Positions 31,359-40,843 of a stretch of DNA of 45,704 bases are shown in pieces; within the stretch, counting starts at the first letter, position 1, and each line of letters begins with the position of its first letter. The notes beneath the pieces were generated by a model. The model ran no database searches. It was given only the letters and a program-made list of their open reading frames with translations, and was not told the origin of the DNA. The DNA lies in NCBI GenBank assembly GCA_903845195.1, contig CAIMWO010000048.1, positions 1 to 45,704 on the forward strand. Reading direction: 5' to 3'. Source of the DNA: an uncultured Phycisphaerales bacterium (GTDB lineage: Bacteria; Planctomycetota; Phycisphaerae; WQYP01). Both the position numbers and the translations under genes were made by a program.

Positions 31359-32564
31359 ATGAAACCCATCCAAATATCCGTTCACGGCACCCGCAAACAT
31401 GCCCCGATCCCCGCAGTTGCGCCGCCTCTGCGACTGCTCTTCTGGGAAACCACCACGGGATGTAATCTGGAATGCATTCATTGCCGCCGGCTCGAAGTTT
31501 CTCAAGTGCTTTCTAAACAAGATCTTACAACCGAACAGTCGCTCGCCTTCATCCGCACCCTGCCTGAAACCGGTCGTCCCATCCTGGTCTTCTCCGGTGG
31601 CGAACCGCTGATGCGTCCCGACATCTTTGAACTCGCTGAAGAAGCTCGCCGCCTCGACCTGCCCACCGCACTGGCCACCAACGGCACGCTGTTGACCGAG
31701 GCAATCGCCAAACAAATCATCGATGTCGGCATCCGCCGCGTCTCCATCAGCTTCGACGGCCCCGATGCCGAAACCCACGATCAATTCCGCGGCAAAGGGG
31801 CATTCGACAAATCCCTCGCCGGCGCTCGCCTCCTCCGCAAGCTGGGCATATCCGTTCAAATCAACACCACCATCGCTCGCCACAATTACCAGAAACTCGA
31901 CAAGAGCTATGAACTCGCGCTCTCGCTCGGTGCTGATGCCCTGCATCTTTTTATGCTCGTCCCCGTCGGCTGCGGCATGGAACTGCCCGAGTCCATCATG
32001 CTCAACCCGGAAGAATACGAGAACGCGCTCAACTGGATCTACGATCGCAGCCTCGAAGGCAAACTCCACCTCAAGGCCACCTGCGCCCCGCACTACTTCC
32101 GCATCATGCGCCAACGCGCCAAGGCCGACGGCAAGTCGATGCCCGCCGCCGCTCACCCGCACAAAAACATGGGCGGCGAAGCCCACGGCAGTGGGGGGGC
32201 TCACCCCGGCGGACACCCCGCTGGCCACCCCGGCACCGCCGGCGGAAATGACATGACCGCCATGACCAAGGGATGCCTCGCCGGACAGGCCATCTGCTTC
32301 GTCTCCCACACCGGCGAAGTCTTCCCCTGCGGCTACCTCCCGGTCAGCTCCGGCAACGTCAAGACGATTCCGTTCCCGAAAATCTGGCATGAAAGCCAGA
32401 TCTTCGCCGATCTCCGCAACGACAGTTCCCTCGAAGGCAAGTGCGGCCTGTGCGAATACAAGAAAGTCTGCATGGGTTGCCGCGCCCGCGCCTTCGCCGA
32501 TACCGGCAATTACCTGGCCGAAGAACCCAACTGCGGCTTCACCCCCACGCGTCTGCGTACTTGA
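31359..32564 (+). CDS. ahbD: radical SAM haem b synthase AhbD (Fe-coproporphyrin III decarboxylase) with His-rich insert
   Basis: In the siroheme-dependent pathway AhbD converts Fe-coproporphyrin III to haem b. The 401-residue product opens like known AhbD: 'LRLLFWETTTGCNLECIHCR' with the radical SAM cluster C35-x3-C39-x2-C42, 'FSGGEPLMRPDIF', 'LATNGTLL' and 'HLFMLVPVGCG'. A SPASM-type C-terminus carries Cys306, 313, 324, 362, 365, 371, 374 and 392 for further Fe-S clusters. Between them, residues ~263-298 form an insert with 'AHPHKN' and 'AHPGGHPAGHPG', which is the Gly-His-Pro motif of the Ccm-operon proteins. A ferredoxin gene follows. NirJ-type haem d1 enzymes are the main alternative; overall pattern favours AhbD. 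Confidence 0.88.
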   Translation: MKPIQISVHGTRKHAPIPAVAPPLRLLFWETTTGCNLECIHCRRLEVSQVLSKQDLTTEQSLAFIRTLPETGRPILVFSGGEPLMRPDIFELAEEARRLDLPTALATNGTLLTEAIAKQIIDVGIRRVSISFDGPDAETHDQFRGKGAFDKSLAGARLLRKLGISVQINTTIARHNYQKLDKSYELALSLGADALHLFMLVPVGCGMELPESIMLNPEEYENALNWIYDRSLEGKLHLKATCAPHYFRIMRQRAKADGKSMPAAAHPHKNMGGEAHGSGGAHPGGHPAGHPGTAGGNDMTAMTKGCLAGQAICFVSHTGEVFPCGYLPVSSGNVKTIPFPKIWHESQIFADLRNDSSLEGKCGLCEYKKVCMGCRARAFADTGNYLAEEPNCGFTPTRLRT

Positions 32565-32603
32565 AATGTAATTTGAGAGTCTTCAGTTTTTGGGAGTACT
32601 ACC

Positions 32604-32789
32604 ATGGCTGTTGTCGCCGATGCCACCAAGTGCAATGCCTGCTTGAAATGCACGCAAGTATGTCCGACCGAAAGCATCAAGAAGGTCGGCAGCGCCCCCA
32701 ACGAACACGTCGAAGTGTCAGTCGAACAGTGTATTGATTGCTGCCTGTGTGTCGGTGAATGCGCCAACGGCGCTCTCAGCCCGGGGTGA
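32604..32789 (+). CDS. small 2[4Fe-4S] ferredoxin
   Basis: The 61-residue product has two clusters: CNACLKCTQVCP and CIDCCLCVGEC, each C-x2-C-x2-C-x3-C. It lies 39 bp after ahbD, after GGGAG, and is likely the electron donor for the radical SAM step. Its 3' end overlaps by 14 bp, tail to tail, the end of the sigma-54 activator gene on the other strand, so neither gene has room for its own terminator. Confidence 0.92.
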   Translation: MAVVADATKCNACLKCTQVCPTESIKKVGSAPNEHVEVSVEQCIDCCLCVGECANGALSPG

Positions 32790-34164
32790 CCGTGGCTTCC
32801 GGCGTGCCGGATTCGGTCAGGGTCTTGGGAATCTGCAATTCGTCCAGCTTGCGATAGAGCGAGCTGATGCCAATCCCCAACTGGCGAGCCGTCTCCGCCT
32901 TGTCGTAATTGTGCCGCCGTAACGCATAGAGAATATGCTGCCGCTCAAATTGCGTGATCGCTTCCTTCAGATCCTCGGTGACATCGTCGCTCATTCCCGG
33001 TGTGGCAAACGGCAAATCTTCCAGGCCGATCTGCCGATCCTCCGCAAAAATCACCGCACGCTCGATGACATTTTCCAGTTCCCGCACATTCCCCCGCCAT
33101 TCGTGATTCAGCAGCGCCCGCACCGCACCATTCGTAATTCCCGATACGCGTTTGTTCAGTTCCTTCGTGTACTTGTCCAGGAAGTGATGCACCAGCATCG
33201 GAATGTCTTCCTTCCGCTGGCGCAGTGGCGGCAGCGTCAACTTCACAACGTTGAGCCGATACAGCAAATCCTCGCGGAACCCCTTGTCGGCCACCAATTT
33301 TTCCAGATCCTGATTGCTCGCCGCGATGATGCGCACGTTGATCGGTCGCGGATGTGTGTCGCCCACTGGCACCACGACCTTCTCTTCCAGCACGCGTAGC
33401 AGCGAGCTCTGTACGCTCACCGGTAATGTTGAAATTTCATCGAGAAAAAGCGTCCCGCCGTTGGCTGCTTCAAAATAACCGATCTTGTCTCGCATCGCCC
33501 CCGTGAACGCGCCGCGCCGATAGCCGAACAGTTCCGATTCAATCAGCGAGTCCGGAATCGCCCCGCAGTTCACCGCGATGAACGGCTTTTCCCGCGTGAT
33601 GCCGTTGTAATGTATTGCCCGCGCGAACAGCTCCTTGCCCGTCCCCGACTCACCCACCAGCAACACATTGCTGCGAACCGTTGAGAGCTTGCGCACCGTT
33701 TCGAAGAGCCGGTTCATCGGCGCCGAGTTGCCCACGAGGTTATGAAACGTCGAACCCTCGGCCAGTTGCTCGGTGATGACCTTCTGCGTGCGCGACATCT
33801 CGCCGAACTGCAGCGCCCGTTCGATTTTCATCAGCACATCATTGAAATCCACCGGCTTTAGCAGGTAATCCACCGCCCCCGCCCGCATTGCCGCCACCGC
33901 GGATTCCACCGTGCCGTACGCCGTCAGAATGATCACCGGCGTCTCCGGCGCGATCTTCTGAATGTGTCCCAGGAGGGTCATCCCCTCCATCTCCGGCATG
34001 CGGATGTCCGAAAGCACCACGTCCACGGGACGTTGCAAGAGAATGTCGTGCGCCGCCTTGCCGTGCGGCGCTTCCAACACTTCATACCCCTCGCCGCGAA
34101 AGAGCTCCGCGAGTGATTCGCGTAAGACCTGCTCGTCCTCGGCAATCAGAATCGTCTTGGGCAT
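32776..34164 (-). CDS. NtrC-family sigma-54-dependent response regulator
   Basis: The 462-residue product has all three domains: receiver ('ILIAEDE', phospho-acceptor Asp53 in 'VLSDIRMPEMEG', Lys in 'LLKPVDF'), AAA+ domain with Walker A GESGTGKE (171-178), the sigma-54 contact loop GAFTGA (218-223), Walker B 'GGTLFLDEI' and arginine finger region 'GFREDLLYRLNV', and a Fis-type helix-turn-helix ('KAETARQLGIGISSLYRKL'). ATG 34164 is preferred to the adjacent TTG. It follows ahbC by 47 bp and probably shares its transcript. Three sigma-54 promoters in the window are natural targets, and the kinase at 24492-25967 is a possible partner. Confidence 0.95.
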   Translation of the reverse strand: MPKTILIAEDEQVLRESLAELFRGEGYEVLEAPHGKAAHDILLQRPVDVVLSDIRMPEMEGMTLLGHIQKIAPETPVIILTAYGTVESAVAAMRAGAVDYLLKPVDFNDVLMKIERALQFGEMSRTQKVITEQLAEGSTFHNLVGNSAPMNRLFETVRKLSTVRSNVLLVGESGTGKELFARAIHYNGITREKPFIAVNCGAIPDSLIESELFGYRRGAFTGAMRDKIGYFEAANGGTLFLDEISTLPVSVQSSLLRVLEEKVVVPVGDTHPRPINVRIIAASNQDLEKLVADKGFREDLLYRLNVVKLTLPPLRQRKEDIPMLVHHFLDKYTKELNKRVSGITNGAVRALLNHEWRGNVRELENVIERAVIFAEDRQIGLEDLPFATPGMSDDVTEDLKEAITQFERQHILYALRRHNYDKAETARQLGIGISSLYRKLDELQIPKTLTESGTPEATVTPG

Positions 34165-34211
34165 CAATCACTCTCTGCCAATGAGGCTGTCGTTTGGTCG
34201 CCCGGTTCTCG

Positions 34212-35465
34212 TCAGGCGCTTGCCGACGGCGCGGCCGCAGTGGTGGCCAGAGGCGCTACCGGTTCGCCCGCGATTTCTTCATCTGTCAGATAACACGCCG
34301 GATCGGGCGCCCACGGATTCCCAGTTGTAACCTCCGCACGCGCTCGAAGCGAGCCGCCGCAGACCGTTTTGAATCGGCATGTTCCACAACGGCCTTCCAG
34401 CAGCTTCAAGCGATCTTTCAGCCCCGCCATGATCGGATCCGAAGTATCCTGCCAGATTTCCGAAAACTTCCGCTGCTTGACGTTGCCGAATGTCCGGAAC
34501 ATCGAAAACTGATCGGCGTGCACGTTGCCGAAGAAATCGATGTCCGCAATTCCCACCCCCGAGGAGTAACGTGCCCCGCCGTTCCACGCCAGCATGTCCA
34601 GCACCTGCTGGGCCCGCGGATGGTTTTCCTTGAGCATCCGCAGGTACATGTAGGGGCCGTCGCAGGCATTGTCCACGGTGAGAATTTCGATCCGCTTGCC
34701 GCGATTTACGAAATCCGCGCTACGGGTGATGATCGTATCCACAGCCTGCCGTGCGATCTCGGGGCTCAGTGCCCCGAGTTCCTTGCCGCGGCCGGCCGGG
34801 CACAGGTGATAGAAGCACGCCCGATCGATCCCTTCTTTTTCGATGAAATCAAAGAGCCGATCCAAGTCTCCGCACGTATGCCGTGTCAACGTCAGTCGGA
34901 GGCCGACTTTCTGCCCGACCTCCACACAATGCCTGAAGCCGCGCATCGTTCGTTCAAACGCGCCCACCATTCCGCGGAAGTCGTCGTGGACGGATGGAAT
35001 TGCAGAGTCCAGCGAAATGCCGATGTAAGCAAATCCGAGATCCTTGAACTTCTGTGCTGTCTCTTTCGTGATCAAGGTGCCGTTGGTCGAAAGCACCACG
35101 TGCAGGCCCAGACTGCGCCCGAATTCGGCCAGTTCAAAGAGGTCCGGTCGCACCAGCGGCTCGCCGCCGGAGAACAGCACCGCCGGCACCTTGTACTCGG
35201 CCAAGTCCCTGAGCACTTCTTTGCATTGATCCGTGGTCAGCTCATCCGGGTACTTGCACGCGTCGGAAGCTGTGTAGCAGTGAACGCACTTGAGATTGCA
35301 CGTCCGCGTCAGGTTCCATACGACGATCGGCTTACGTTCCTTGGCCGACTTCGCCACCGCCATCCGCTGAAACTCCGGCGGGTCGATTTGCGTGATCTTC
35401 CGCCCATAGCGGTGGGGGGTTGAAGGCGTTTCTAGACCACTGTAAAGAACGCTGACGTCAATCAT
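34212..35465 (-). CDS. ahbC: radical SAM enzyme AhbC (12,18-didecarboxysiroheme to Fe-coproporphyrin III)
   Basis: In the siroheme route AhbC removes the two acetate side chains of didecarboxysiroheme, giving the substrate of AhbD. The 417-residue product begins 'MIDVSVLYSGLETPSTPHRYGR', typical of AhbC, has the cluster motif C56-NLK-C60-VH-C63 in 'VVWNLTRTCNLKCVHCYT', 'LFSGGEPLVRPDLF', 'LSTNGTLI' and a SPASM-like end ('CGTCRFKTVCGGSLRARAE'). The last ~20 residues are an Ala/Pro tail. ATG 35465 follows GGAG. ahbA/ahbB (siroheme decarboxylase) are not in the window. Confidence 0.88.
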   Translation of the reverse strand: MIDVSVLYSGLETPSTPHRYGRKITQIDPPEFQRMAVAKSAKERKPIVVWNLTRTCNLKCVHCYTASDACKYPDELTTDQCKEVLRDLAEYKVPAVLFSGGEPLVRPDLFELAEFGRSLGLHVVLSTNGTLITKETAQKFKDLGFAYIGISLDSAIPSVHDDFRGMVGAFERTMRGFRHCVEVGQKVGLRLTLTRHTCGDLDRLFDFIEKEGIDRACFYHLCPAGRGKELGALSPEIARQAVDTIITRSADFVNRGKRIEILTVDNACDGPYMYLRMLKENHPRAQQVLDMLAWNGGARYSSGVGIADIDFFGNVHADQFSMFRTFGNVKQRKFSEIWQDTSDPIMAGLKDRLKLLEGRCGTCRFKTVCGGSLRARAEVTTGNPWAPDPACYLTDEEIAGEPVAPLATTAAAPSASA

Positions 35466-35487
35466 GTGACAGGCTCCAATTTGGCTA

Positions 35488-35518
35488 TTTATACCCCAAC
35501 AGGGCTACGACACGTCAA
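35488..35518 (-). promoter_or_regulatory. likely sigma-70 promoter of ahbC and the activator gene
   Basis: On the minus strand TTGACG (35513-35518) and TATAAA (35488-35493) are 19 bp apart, and the predicted start leaves a short leader with GGAG before ahbC. The region is AT-rich compared with its surroundings. Confidence 0.5.
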
Positions 35519-35627
35519 TTAAACAATAAATGGAGAACTTTATCCATAATAAAATCATCGGATTTGGAAGAAGAAATAGCCAACAAACCTTATATATTCG
35601 CACAATAGAATAATTACGCCACTAAAC

Positions 35628-36222
35628 CACGGCCTTTGGCCGTGCGACCCGAAGAGCTTCGAGCGGTACATGGAATATTTGCGAAGCTGTTTGTAGGTTC
35701 TCCTTGCGGGAAGGCCCCGTGGGCAAGGAGAATCCTGTGCATGACTGGGAAAATCTCTCGCACGTCCGATGGGAGTGCAAATACCACGTGGTGATCATAC
35801 CTAAATACCGCCGGAAGGTGTTCTGCGGGCAGCTCAAGAAGGAGATCGGAGCGATCCTGCGGGAACTGTGCCGGCAGAAAGGAGTGGAACTGGTGGAAGG
35901 GCATTGCATGTCCGACCACATTCACATGTGCTTGAGCATCCCGCCCAAGTACTCGGTGTCGCATACGATCGGCTTTCTCAAGGGGAAGTCGGTGGTGCGG
36001 ATTCACCGGAATTGCTGCACGAGCGGCGGATGACGGGTCTGCACTTCTGGGCCACCGGCTATTGCGTGAGTACGGTGGGCTTGGACGAAGAGCGGATTCG
36101 GCAGTACATCCGTGAGCAGGAAAAGTTGGAGACAGGTCAAGGTGATCTGGACCTCAAGTAAGAGTAACCTCTAACGGCCCCAGCGGAGCCTTCCCTACGT
36201 CCACGGCTCCCTCGAGGGGGCC
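35628..36222 (+). mobile_element. IS200/IS605-type element, decayed
   Basis: A subterminal hairpin CACGGCC-TTT-GGCCGTG (35628-35644) stands ahead of the transposase frame. A larger one, GGCCCC/GGGGCC enclosing GGAGCC/GGCTCC (36176-36222), stands behind it, as expected for the ends of IS200-like elements, which have hairpins instead of terminal inverted repeats. Exact cleavage sites cannot be fixed from sequence alone. Confidence 0.7.
35737..36161 (+). pseudogene. IS200-type Y1 transposase TnpA, frameshifted
   Basis: The first part reads 'HDWENLSHVRWECKYHVV' and 'HCMSDHIHMCLSIPPKYS', including the HUH-type metal site (His-Ile-His). The catalytic Tyr follows in 'RIRQYIREQEKL', but in another frame. 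Near 36008-36011 one G is missing in 'CACCGGAATTG' (an intact frame would need CACCGGGAATTG), so 'RIHR' runs into a wrong frame and stops at 36033. The true continuation 'ELLHERRMTGLHFWATGY' is in the next frame and ends at 36161. GTG 35737 is the likely start (AAGGAG 6 bp upstream). Such Y1 transposases are related to enzymes that mobilise REP palindromes. Confidence 0.85.
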
Positions 36223-36650
36223 CGCCCAAAGCCACGCCCTATGCGTTTGGTTGCTTACTTATCCTGATGACAGACGCATGTTCATACGGTCAGGATGAGG
36301 TTTCTTATCCGCACTTCGGCAACACACCGCACCCTATATCACCGACTGGCAGTCGGAACATGATGCGTCCACTGATTTGGGCTGCATTATGCTGAAATAC
36401 ACGATTTTGGTAAGATCCTCGTGTTCACGCTGCCGGCGCGTTTGGAGGCAGATAGCAGTACCGCGTGGCCAAGGTCATGTACGGCACGCCGTTATTGCGG
36501 GATTTTGAAATCCACATGCGTGCGCAAGGAGTATTGATGAAGTCGGTTTTCGGGCGTTATTGGTAACGAAAGGGCATCCGCAGGCCGATAAAGGGGGTAC
36601 TAGTTGGCTGAGGACGACCAGATACATAATCACGAAGGAAAGGTTTCTGG
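36223..36650. other. gene-free gap before the polysaccharide operon, with a possible gene remnant
   Basis: No full gene is supported. ATCCTGA (36261-36267) and TCAGGAT (36290-36296) form an inverted repeat, and GGATTT-TG-AAATCC (36498-36511) another. A short open stretch 36465-36566 reads 'VAKVMYGTPLLRDFEIHMRA...' and stops; it looks protein-like and may be the tail of a lost gene, but I do not recognise it. The rfbF promoter should lie here; no clear -35/-10 pair was identified. Confidence 0.45.
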
Positions 36651-37418
36651 ATGAAGGTCATTATTCTTGCCGGCGGACTGGGCACGCGGCTTTCTGAAGA
36701 AACGGTACTGCGACCCAAGCCGATGGTTGAAATCGGTGGGATGCCCATTCTCTGGCACATCATGAATATCTATGCCGCCCACGGTTACAAAGACTTCGTC
36801 GTCGCCGCGGGATACAAGTCCGAGTTCATCAAGGATTACTTTGCAAATTTTTACCTGCGTTCATCGGATGTGCAGGTAAACCTCAAGAGCGGCAAGGTTG
36901 ATCTGGTCCGCAGCAAAGTGCCGGATTGGCGGGTGGAAATTGTCGACACCGGCATGAACACCCAAACCGGCGGACGTGTCAAACGACTGAAGGATCACAT
37001 CGGCAACAATCCCTTCATGCTGACTTACGGCGATGGCGTTGGGTCGGTAAATATCGGCGATTTGGTCAAGACTCACCAGCGCAACCAATCTATCGTGACC
37101 CTCACGGCAGTCCGGCCTCCTGCCCGCTTCGGCGGCCTGACTTTTAACGGTGATCAAATTACCCAGTTTTCCGAAAAACCCCAGATCGGCGAAGGCTGGA
37201 TCAATGGCGGTTTCATGGTCATGGAACCGGCCATTTTTGATCACATTTCCGGCGACGATGCGCTCCTCGAACGGACACCGATGGAAGCCGTCGCGCGTCT
37301 CGGCAAACTTTTTGCCTATCGTCATGAGGGCTTCTGGCAGCCGATGGATACGCTCCGAGAAAAATCCCTTCTGGAAGAACTCTGGCAATCGGGCAAGGCC
37401 CCATGGAAGGTGTGGTAA
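36651..37418 (+). CDS. rfbF: glucose-1-phosphate cytidylyltransferase
   Basis: Makes CDP-glucose from CTP and glucose-1-phosphate, the first step to CDP-linked 3,6-dideoxyhexoses. The 255-residue product opens with the nucleotidyltransferase motif 'AGGLGTRLSEET' and has 'RPKPMVEIGGMPILWHIM', 'MLTYGDGVGSVNI' (metal-binding Asp), 'WINGGFMVMEP' and 'FWQPMDTLREKSLLE', all typical of RfbF/DdhA. Length matches the family. Its stop overlaps the rfbG ATG by 1 bp (TAATG). Confidence 0.95.
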   Translation: MKVIILAGGLGTRLSEETVLRPKPMVEIGGMPILWHIMNIYAAHGYKDFVVAAGYKSEFIKDYFANFYLRSSDVQVNLKSGKVDLVRSKVPDWRVEIVDTGMNTQTGGRVKRLKDHIGNNPFMLTYGDGVGSVNIGDLVKTHQRNQSIVTLTAVRPPARFGGLTFNGDQITQFSEKPQIGEGWINGGFMVMEPAIFDHISGDDALLERTPMEAVARLGKLFAYRHEGFWQPMDTLREKSLLEELWQSGKAPWKVW

Positions 37419-38518
37419 TGCACGAAATCTTTCCCGCTCTGCACAACCGGCGCATCCTGCTCACCGGTCACACAGGATTCAAAGGTTCATGGATGGCGCT
37501 GTGGCTGGCACGCCTCGGAGCCAAGGTCACAGGTTATTCCCTGCCCGCCCCAAGCAAACCTTCCAACTACGAGGTCTCGCAGGTGCGCGAGGTTCTCACC
37601 AAGGAATTCATCGCCGATATTCGCAACACTGCCACACTTGCCAAGGCGTTTGATGAGACGTCGCCTGAGGTCGTGTTCCACCTGGCGGCACAACCGCTCG
37701 TACGCGAGAGTTATAACGATCCGCATGAAACCTTCGGCGTCAACGTCCTGGGCACCTCCGCGGTGCTCGATGCCGTGCGCAAGGCTCGCCGCCCCATGGT
37801 GGTGGTGGTCGTCACCAGCGACAAATGCTACGACAATAAAGAGCAGATCTGGGGCTACCGCGAGTGCGACGAGTTGGGCGGATTTGACCCCTACAGCGCC
37901 AGCAAAGGCGCCGCGGAGATCATTACCGCTTCCTATCGCCGCTCATTTTTCCATCCCGCCAAACTCCGCGACCATGGCGTCAAGCTCGCGTCGGCCCGCG
38001 CCGGCAACGTCATTGGCGGCGGCGATTGGGCCAAGGACCGCATCGTCACCGATATCGTCAGTTCCCTCGCTGCCGGCAAGCCTGTTCCGGTCCGCAACAA
38101 ACATGCAATCCGGCCATGGGAACACGTGCTCGAACCTCTCTCGGGTTACTTGGCGATCGCCGATCGCATGCTGACATCCGATGATCCGAAATGGTGTTCG
38201 GCATGGAATTTCGGACCTTATACCGGCCGCGAGGCGCCGGTGGTCGATCTTGTTGACTGCTTCAGCAAACATTGGAAGGGCGGCAAATGGGAAGACAAAT
38301 CCGATCCCAATGCTCCCCATGAAGCCGGCATCTTGCGCCTGGCCATCGACAAGGCGATGACCGAGCTCAATTGGCGGCCGCGTTGGGACTTTAGAACCAC
38401 GGTGCAGCGCACTGCAGAATGGTATCAAGATTACTATGCATTACCCACACGCTCGATGCGCGATCGCTGCCACAAAGACATTGAGCAATATGAAACTTCC
38501 GGACCTTTGGAGGCCTGA
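37418..38518 (+). CDS. rfbG: CDP-glucose 4,6-dehydratase
   Basis: Extended short-chain dehydrogenase that turns CDP-glucose into CDP-4-keto-6-deoxyglucose. The 366-residue product has the NAD motif '[15 protein letters not shown]', '[12 protein letters not shown]', '[10 protein letters not shown]' and '[16 protein letters not shown]' with the YxxxK catalytic pair. ATG 37418 is preferred to 37403 because of the TAATG junction and GGAAGG upstream. It overlaps rfbH by 1 bp. Confidence 0.95.
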   Translation: MHEIFPALHNRRILLTGHTGFKGSWMALWLARLGAKVTGYSLPAPSKPSNYEVSQVREVLTKEFIADIRNTATLAKAFDETSPEVVFHLAAQPLVRESYNDPHETFGVNVLGTSAVLDAVRKARRPMVVVVVTSDKCYDNKEQIWGYRECDELGGFDPYSASKGAAEIITASYRRSFFHPAKLRDHGVKLASARAGNVIGGGDWAKDRIVTDIVSSLAAGKPVPVRNKHAIRPWEHVLEPLSGYLAIADRMLTSDDPKWCSAWNFGPYTGREAPVVDLVDCFSKHWKGGKWEDKSDPNAPHEAGILRLAIDKAMTELNWRPRWDFRTTVQRTAEWYQDYYALPTRSMRDRCHKDIEQYETSGPLEA

Positions 38519-39894
38519 TGAGCAGGACCGCAGCAGAAATTCGCGAGCAAATTCTTAAGCTCGCCAATGAATATTACGTGGCGCAGTGGGGAGGGCAGAA
38601 GTTTGTCCCCGGCACGACGGTTATCCCTCCTGCGGGGAAAGTGTTCGGTGCGGAGGAGCTTACAAATCTGCTCGACGCGTCGCTTGATTTCTGGCTCACG
38701 ACCGGGCGTTTCAACGATCAGTTTGAGTCCCGCCTGGCCAAGCTGCTGGGAGTCAACTTTGCGCTTACCGTTAACTCCGGCTCATCGGCCAATCTGCTGG
38801 CGCTGGCGGCGCTCACATCGCCACTGCTCGAAGAGCGGGCCCTCAAGCCGGGCGATGAGGTGATCACCGTCGCCGCAGGGTTTCCGACCACCGTCAATCC
38901 ATCCATTCAATACGGACTGATACCGGTATTCGTGGATGTTGACATTCCCACGTACAACATCCGCGCGGATTTGATCGAAGCCGCCATCACGCCGCGGACG
39001 CGTGCGATCATGGTGGCCCATACGCTGGGCAATCCTTTCAACCTCGAACAGGTTCTCACAATCGCCCGCAAACACAATCTGTGGCTGGTCGAAGATAGTT
39101 GTGATGCGCTCGGGGCAACCTACGAACTCAAGAACCGTTCACTGCTCACGAACTACAAGGGAGGGCAGCGCATCGTCGGCACCTTCGGCGATATCGGGAC
39201 GCTCTCGTTCTACCCTGCCCACCACATCACCATGGGCGAAGGCGGGGCGATTTTTACAAATAATCCCAAGCTAAAACGGGCCATCGAATCGCTCCGCGAC
39301 TGGGGCCGCGACTGCTGGTGTGCACCCGGCAAAGATAACACCTGCAAAAAGCGCTTCGACTGGAGCCTCGGAGATCTGCCGGCGGGATATGATCACAAGT
39401 ACATCTACTCGCACATCGGTTACAACCTTAAGATTACCGATATGCAGGCGGCGGTAGGCTTGGCACAGCTTGAGCGGTTGCCGGACTTTATTGCCGCCCG
39501 CCGCCGCAACTATGCGTATCTCAAGGAGCGGCTCAAGTCGCTCGAAGAATTCATGATTCTTCCCGAGCCCACGCCACAAAGTGAACCGTCGTGGTTCGGT
39601 TTCTTGATCACCTTGCGCCCAGGTACCAAGTGCGAGCGTAACAAGCTCACTCGTTACCTGGACGCTCACAAGATCGGCACGCGGCTGCTCTTCGGCGGCA
39701 ACCTCACGCGGCAACCCTACTTCAAAGATATCAAGTATCGCATCCACGGTGAACTGACCAACACTGACATCATTATGAACAACACCTTCTGGATCGGCGT
39801 CTTCCCCGGCATCGGTCACGAGATGCTGGATTACATGGTGGAAAAGATCACCCGGTTCTTTCGAGGCACAGGATATGACGGCAGTTCTTCCTGA
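38518..39894 (+). CDS. rfbH: CDP-4-keto-6-deoxyglucose 3-dehydrase (RfbH/DdhC, E1)
   Basis: PMP/Fe-S enzyme of the aminotransferase fold that removes the C3 hydroxyl. The 458-residue product has '[17 protein letters not shown]', '[12 protein letters not shown]' and '[17 protein letters not shown]', where His replaces the PLP-binding Lys of aminotransferases, the hallmark of this dehydrase. '[21 protein letters not shown]' is the Cys-rich [2Fe-2S] segment (given here as two overlapping parts: [12 protein letters not shown] and NTCKKRF). The partner reductase E3 (DdhD/RfbI) is not in the window. Confidence 0.95.
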   Translation: MSRTAAEIREQILKLANEYYVAQWGGQKFVPGTTVIPPAGKVFGAEELTNLLDASLDFWLTTGRFNDQFESRLAKLLGVNFALTVNSGSSANLLALAALTSPLLEERALKPGDEVITVAAGFPTTVNPSIQYGLIPVFVDVDIPTYNIRADLIEAAITPRTRAIMVAHTLGNPFNLEQVLTIARKHNLWLVEDSCDALGATYELKNRSLLTNYKGGQRIVGTFGDIGTLSFYPAHHITMGEGGAIFTNNPKLKRAIESLRDWGRDCWCAPGKDNTCKKRFDWSLGDLPAGYDHKYIYSHIGYNLKITDMQAAVGLAQLERLPDFIAARRRNYAYLKERLKSLEEFMILPEPTPQSEPSWFGFLITLRPGTKCERNKLTRYLDAHKIGTRLLFGGNLTRQPYFKDIKYRIHGELTNTDIIMNNTFWIGVFPGIGHEMLDYMVEKITRFFRGTGYDGSSS

Positions 39895-40840
39895 GCCGCG
39901 TTCGGCCCTGGTGATCGGTGCAAGCGGCCATGTGGGCGCTGCGGTGACGCGACGACTCGTTGACGCCGGATGGAGCGCCACGATCATGCTTCGCGCCACC
40001 AGCGACAGGTCACGTCTGGGCCCGGTGCTCAGCAAGGTCCGCACAATCTACGCCGACCTTACGCGCGTGGACGAATGCCGCGACGAGATCATCGCGCTGG
40101 CGCCGACGGTCATCTATTTCGCCGGCTGGCACGGCGTCACGAGTCAGCAGCGCAATTCCCCCGAGCAGATCACTATCAACATTCCGGCGTTTCTGAGCCT
40201 TCTACAGATAGCGAGGGTTGCCCGTACGCGACGTTTCGTCGGAATCGGTTCGCAGGCGGAATACGGCCCCTGTAACAGCGTGATCACCGAGGCGACGCCC
40301 TGCCGTCCGGTGTCCGCGTATGGCGCGGCGAAGTTTGCCGCCTCCAGCTTGGGTGCGGAGTATTGCCGTCGGGTGGGGCTCGAATTCGTGTGGTTGCGGC
40401 TGTTTTCGGCCTACGGCCCGGCGGACGACGCCACGCACATGCTGCCGCAGCTAATTTGCGGATTGCTGGGGGGCACACCGCCACCGCTTACCTCCGGTGT
40501 GCAACCGTGGGAATATCTGTATATCGACGATGTCGCTGACGCTATTGTCGCCGCGGCGACCGCTCCCAAAGCCCTCGGCATTTTCAATCTGTCGAGCGGT
40601 GAACCGGTGACGGTCCGCTCGGTTATCGAGCAGGTGCGTGATTTGATTGATCCGAAAATCGCGTTGTCGCTGGGTCAGGTACCCTTGAGCAACGAAGCGT
40701 CGTGGGGCATTCGCGCGGATATCTCGCGTCTCTGCACTGCGACCGGTTGGCATCCCCGCACACCGATTGCCGTCGGCCTGGCTGAAACAGTCCATTGGTT
40801 CAGGGCGAGACAGAGACCGCCAGTTTGCCAGGAGAATTAG
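39875..40840 (+). CDS. NAD(P)-dependent sugar epimerase/reductase (extended SDR)
   Basis: The 321-residue product has '[20 protein letters not shown]' (cofactor loop), '[10 protein letters not shown]', '[11 protein letters not shown]' and 'YGAAK' (YxxxK), and '[18 protein letters not shown]'. It starts 20 bp inside rfbH after GAGG. Position after rfbFGH suggests a C4 reductase or epimerase of a CDP-3,6-dideoxyhexose, such as abequose/paratose synthase or a YerF-like reductase; the exact sugar cannot be told. Confidence 0.82.
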   Translation: MTAVLPEPRSALVIGASGHVGAAVTRRLVDAGWSATIMLRATSDRSRLGPVLSKVRTIYADLTRVDECRDEIIALAPTVIYFAGWHGVTSQQRNSPEQITINIPAFLSLLQIARVARTRRFVGIGSQAEYGPCNSVITEATPCRPVSAYGAAKFAASSLGAEYCRRVGLEFVWLRLFSAYGPADDATHMLPQLICGLLGGTPPPLTSGVQPWEYLYIDDVADAIVAAATAPKALGIFNLSSGEPVTVRSVIEQVRDLIDPKIALSLGQVPLSNEASWGIRADISRLCTATGWHPRTPIAVGLAETVHWFRARQRPPVCQEN

Positions 40841-40843
40841 GCC

